This document shows positions 4,878 to 5,489 of a DNA stretch of 5,489 bases, piece after piece (positions within the stretch are counted from its first letter, which is position 1; each line of letters opens with the position of its first letter). The stretch covers positions 1 to 5,489 of the forward strand of contig CAXSFE010000173.1 in NCBI GenBank assembly GCA_964236585.1, read 5' to 3'. Made by a program: the position numbers and the translations under genes. This DNA is from CAXSEF01 sp964236585. Its GTDB lineage: Bacteria; Pseudomonadota; Alphaproteobacteria; Acetobacterales; Acetobacteraceae. The notes under the pieces were generated by a model. The model made no database searches. It had not been told where the DNA came from and saw nothing but the letters and a program-made list of their open reading frames with translations.

Positions 4878-5489
4878 ATGGGTCAGCGGAGCGGGTGCGG
4901 GCGCGCGGGCCAGGGTGTCGGCGGGATGGCGGCGCTGCGGCGGTCGGGCGTGGCGCGGGGCGTGGCGTCGGCGGCGGCGCTGGGGATGAGCCTGGGCGGC
5001 TGCGGGGCGCTGGGCGGGGTGCACGACTTCTTCCTCGGCGGGCCGGGCGGGAGCCAGCAGGCGCTGACGGGGTTCATCGGGGGGGCGGCTGCGGACGAGC
5101 CGCAGGCTGCGCTGGCGGCGCGCACGGTGCTGGCGCAGGGAGGGACCGCGGCGGACGCGGCGGTGGCGCTGGCGTTCACGCTGGCGGTGACGCTGCCGTC
5201 GCGGGCGTCGCTGGGGGCGGGCGGGGCGTGCCTGGCCTATCAGCCGCGCGAGGCGGGCGCGGGCGGGGGCGTGCCGCAGGCGATCATGTTCACGCCGCTG
5301 GCGCCCGCGTCGCCCGGGGCGGGGGCGGACCGGCCGGCGGCGGTGCCGATGCTGGCGCGCGGGATGTTCCTGCTGCACGCGCTGTACGGCAGCCGGCCGT
5401 TCGAGTCGCTGGTGGCGCCGGCGGAGCAGCTCGCGCGGTTCGGGACGCCGGTGTCGCGGGCGTTCGCGCGCGACCTGGCGGAGGTGGGG
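4878..5489 (+). CDS. Gamma-glutamyltransferase-family lipoprotein, 5' part
   Basis: The frame stays open from ATG 4878 to the window end, giving 204 residues of a protein that should be much longer. GGT-family enzymes cleave gamma-glutamyl bonds, as in glutathione, and act in the periplasm. The family signature is ADEPQAALAARTVLAQGGTAADAAVA (split as 72-85 and 86-97), followed by LPSRASLGAGGACLAY (106-121). VPMLARGMFLLHALYG (156-171) and APAEQLARFGTPVS (180-193) fit the conserved region that follows in GGTs. The threonine nucleophile that arises by self-cleavage lies beyond the window, so activity cannot be judged. The N-terminus is lipoprotein-like: arginines, a hydrophobic stretch and the lipobox SLGGC with Cys42. 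ATG 4926 would put that Cys at 26, a more usual distance, but has a poorer ribosome binding site. It is divergent from the dsbA-like gene, 317 bp away. Confidence 0.85.
   Translation, partial: MGQRSGCGRAGQGVGGMAALRRSGVARGVASAAALGMSLGGCGALGGVHDFFLGGPGGSQQALTGFIGGAAADEPQAALAARTVLAQGGTAADAAVALAFTLAVTLPSRASLGAGGACLAYQPREAGAGGGVPQAIMFTPLAPASPGAGADRPAAVPMLARGMFLLHALYGSRPFESLVAPAEQLARFGTPVSRAFARDLAEVG

Noticed and set aside
2266..4989. A very long plus-strand open frame of over 900 codons
   Set aside because: It starts in repeat B, overlaps hemA in another frame and the dsbA-like gene antisense, and gives a Gly/Arg/Ala-rich composition with no domain. Long spurious frames are expected at this GC content.

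Overview
The window is very GC-rich DNA (by eye 70-75% G+C, with third positions almost all G or C). It carries a 5-aminolevulinate synthase of the glycine + succinyl-CoA (C4, Shemin) type, which among bacteria is typical of Alphaproteobacteria. The high GC, the exported-protein repertoire and the gene gaps full of GC-rich hairpin repeats suggest an acetic-acid-bacterium-like lineage (Acetobacteraceae). That family-level placement is inference; the class is well supported.

Layout. 1-585 (+) is the 3' end of a LysM protein with an Ig-like segment. 586-722 is repeat copy A. 751-2166 (+) is a membrane-anchored protein of unknown function. 2166-2292 is repeat copy B, followed by a short hemA leader. 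2390-3613 (+) is hemA. 3614-3750 is repeat copy C, which exactly fills the gap between two convergent stop codons. 3751-4560 (-) is a periplasmic DsbA/ScsC-like thiol-disulfide protein. 4561-4877 is a divergent intergenic region holding repeat copy D inside a possible remnant of another copy. 4878-5489 (+) is the 5' part of a gamma-glutamyltransferase-family lipoprotein that runs off the window.

The genes do not form one obvious pathway. hemA commits carbon to heme. The other four products are predicted to act in the envelope: wall binding, membrane anchoring, periplasmic disulfide chemistry, and gamma-glutamyl (glutathione-type) cleavage. A thiol/glutathione link between the divergent dsbA-like and GGT-like genes is possible but unproven.

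The most interesting content is the non-coding repeat family. Every gap has a copy, each about 127-137 bp and built from four hairpins in fixed order. Each of the four gene 3' ends in the window meets a copy directly at its stop codon. Stem sequences differ between copies while both arms still match. Copies B and D are about 95% identical, lie in opposite orientation, and bracket hemA plus the dsbA-like gene. No transposase, CRISPR array, tRNA or rRNA was seen.
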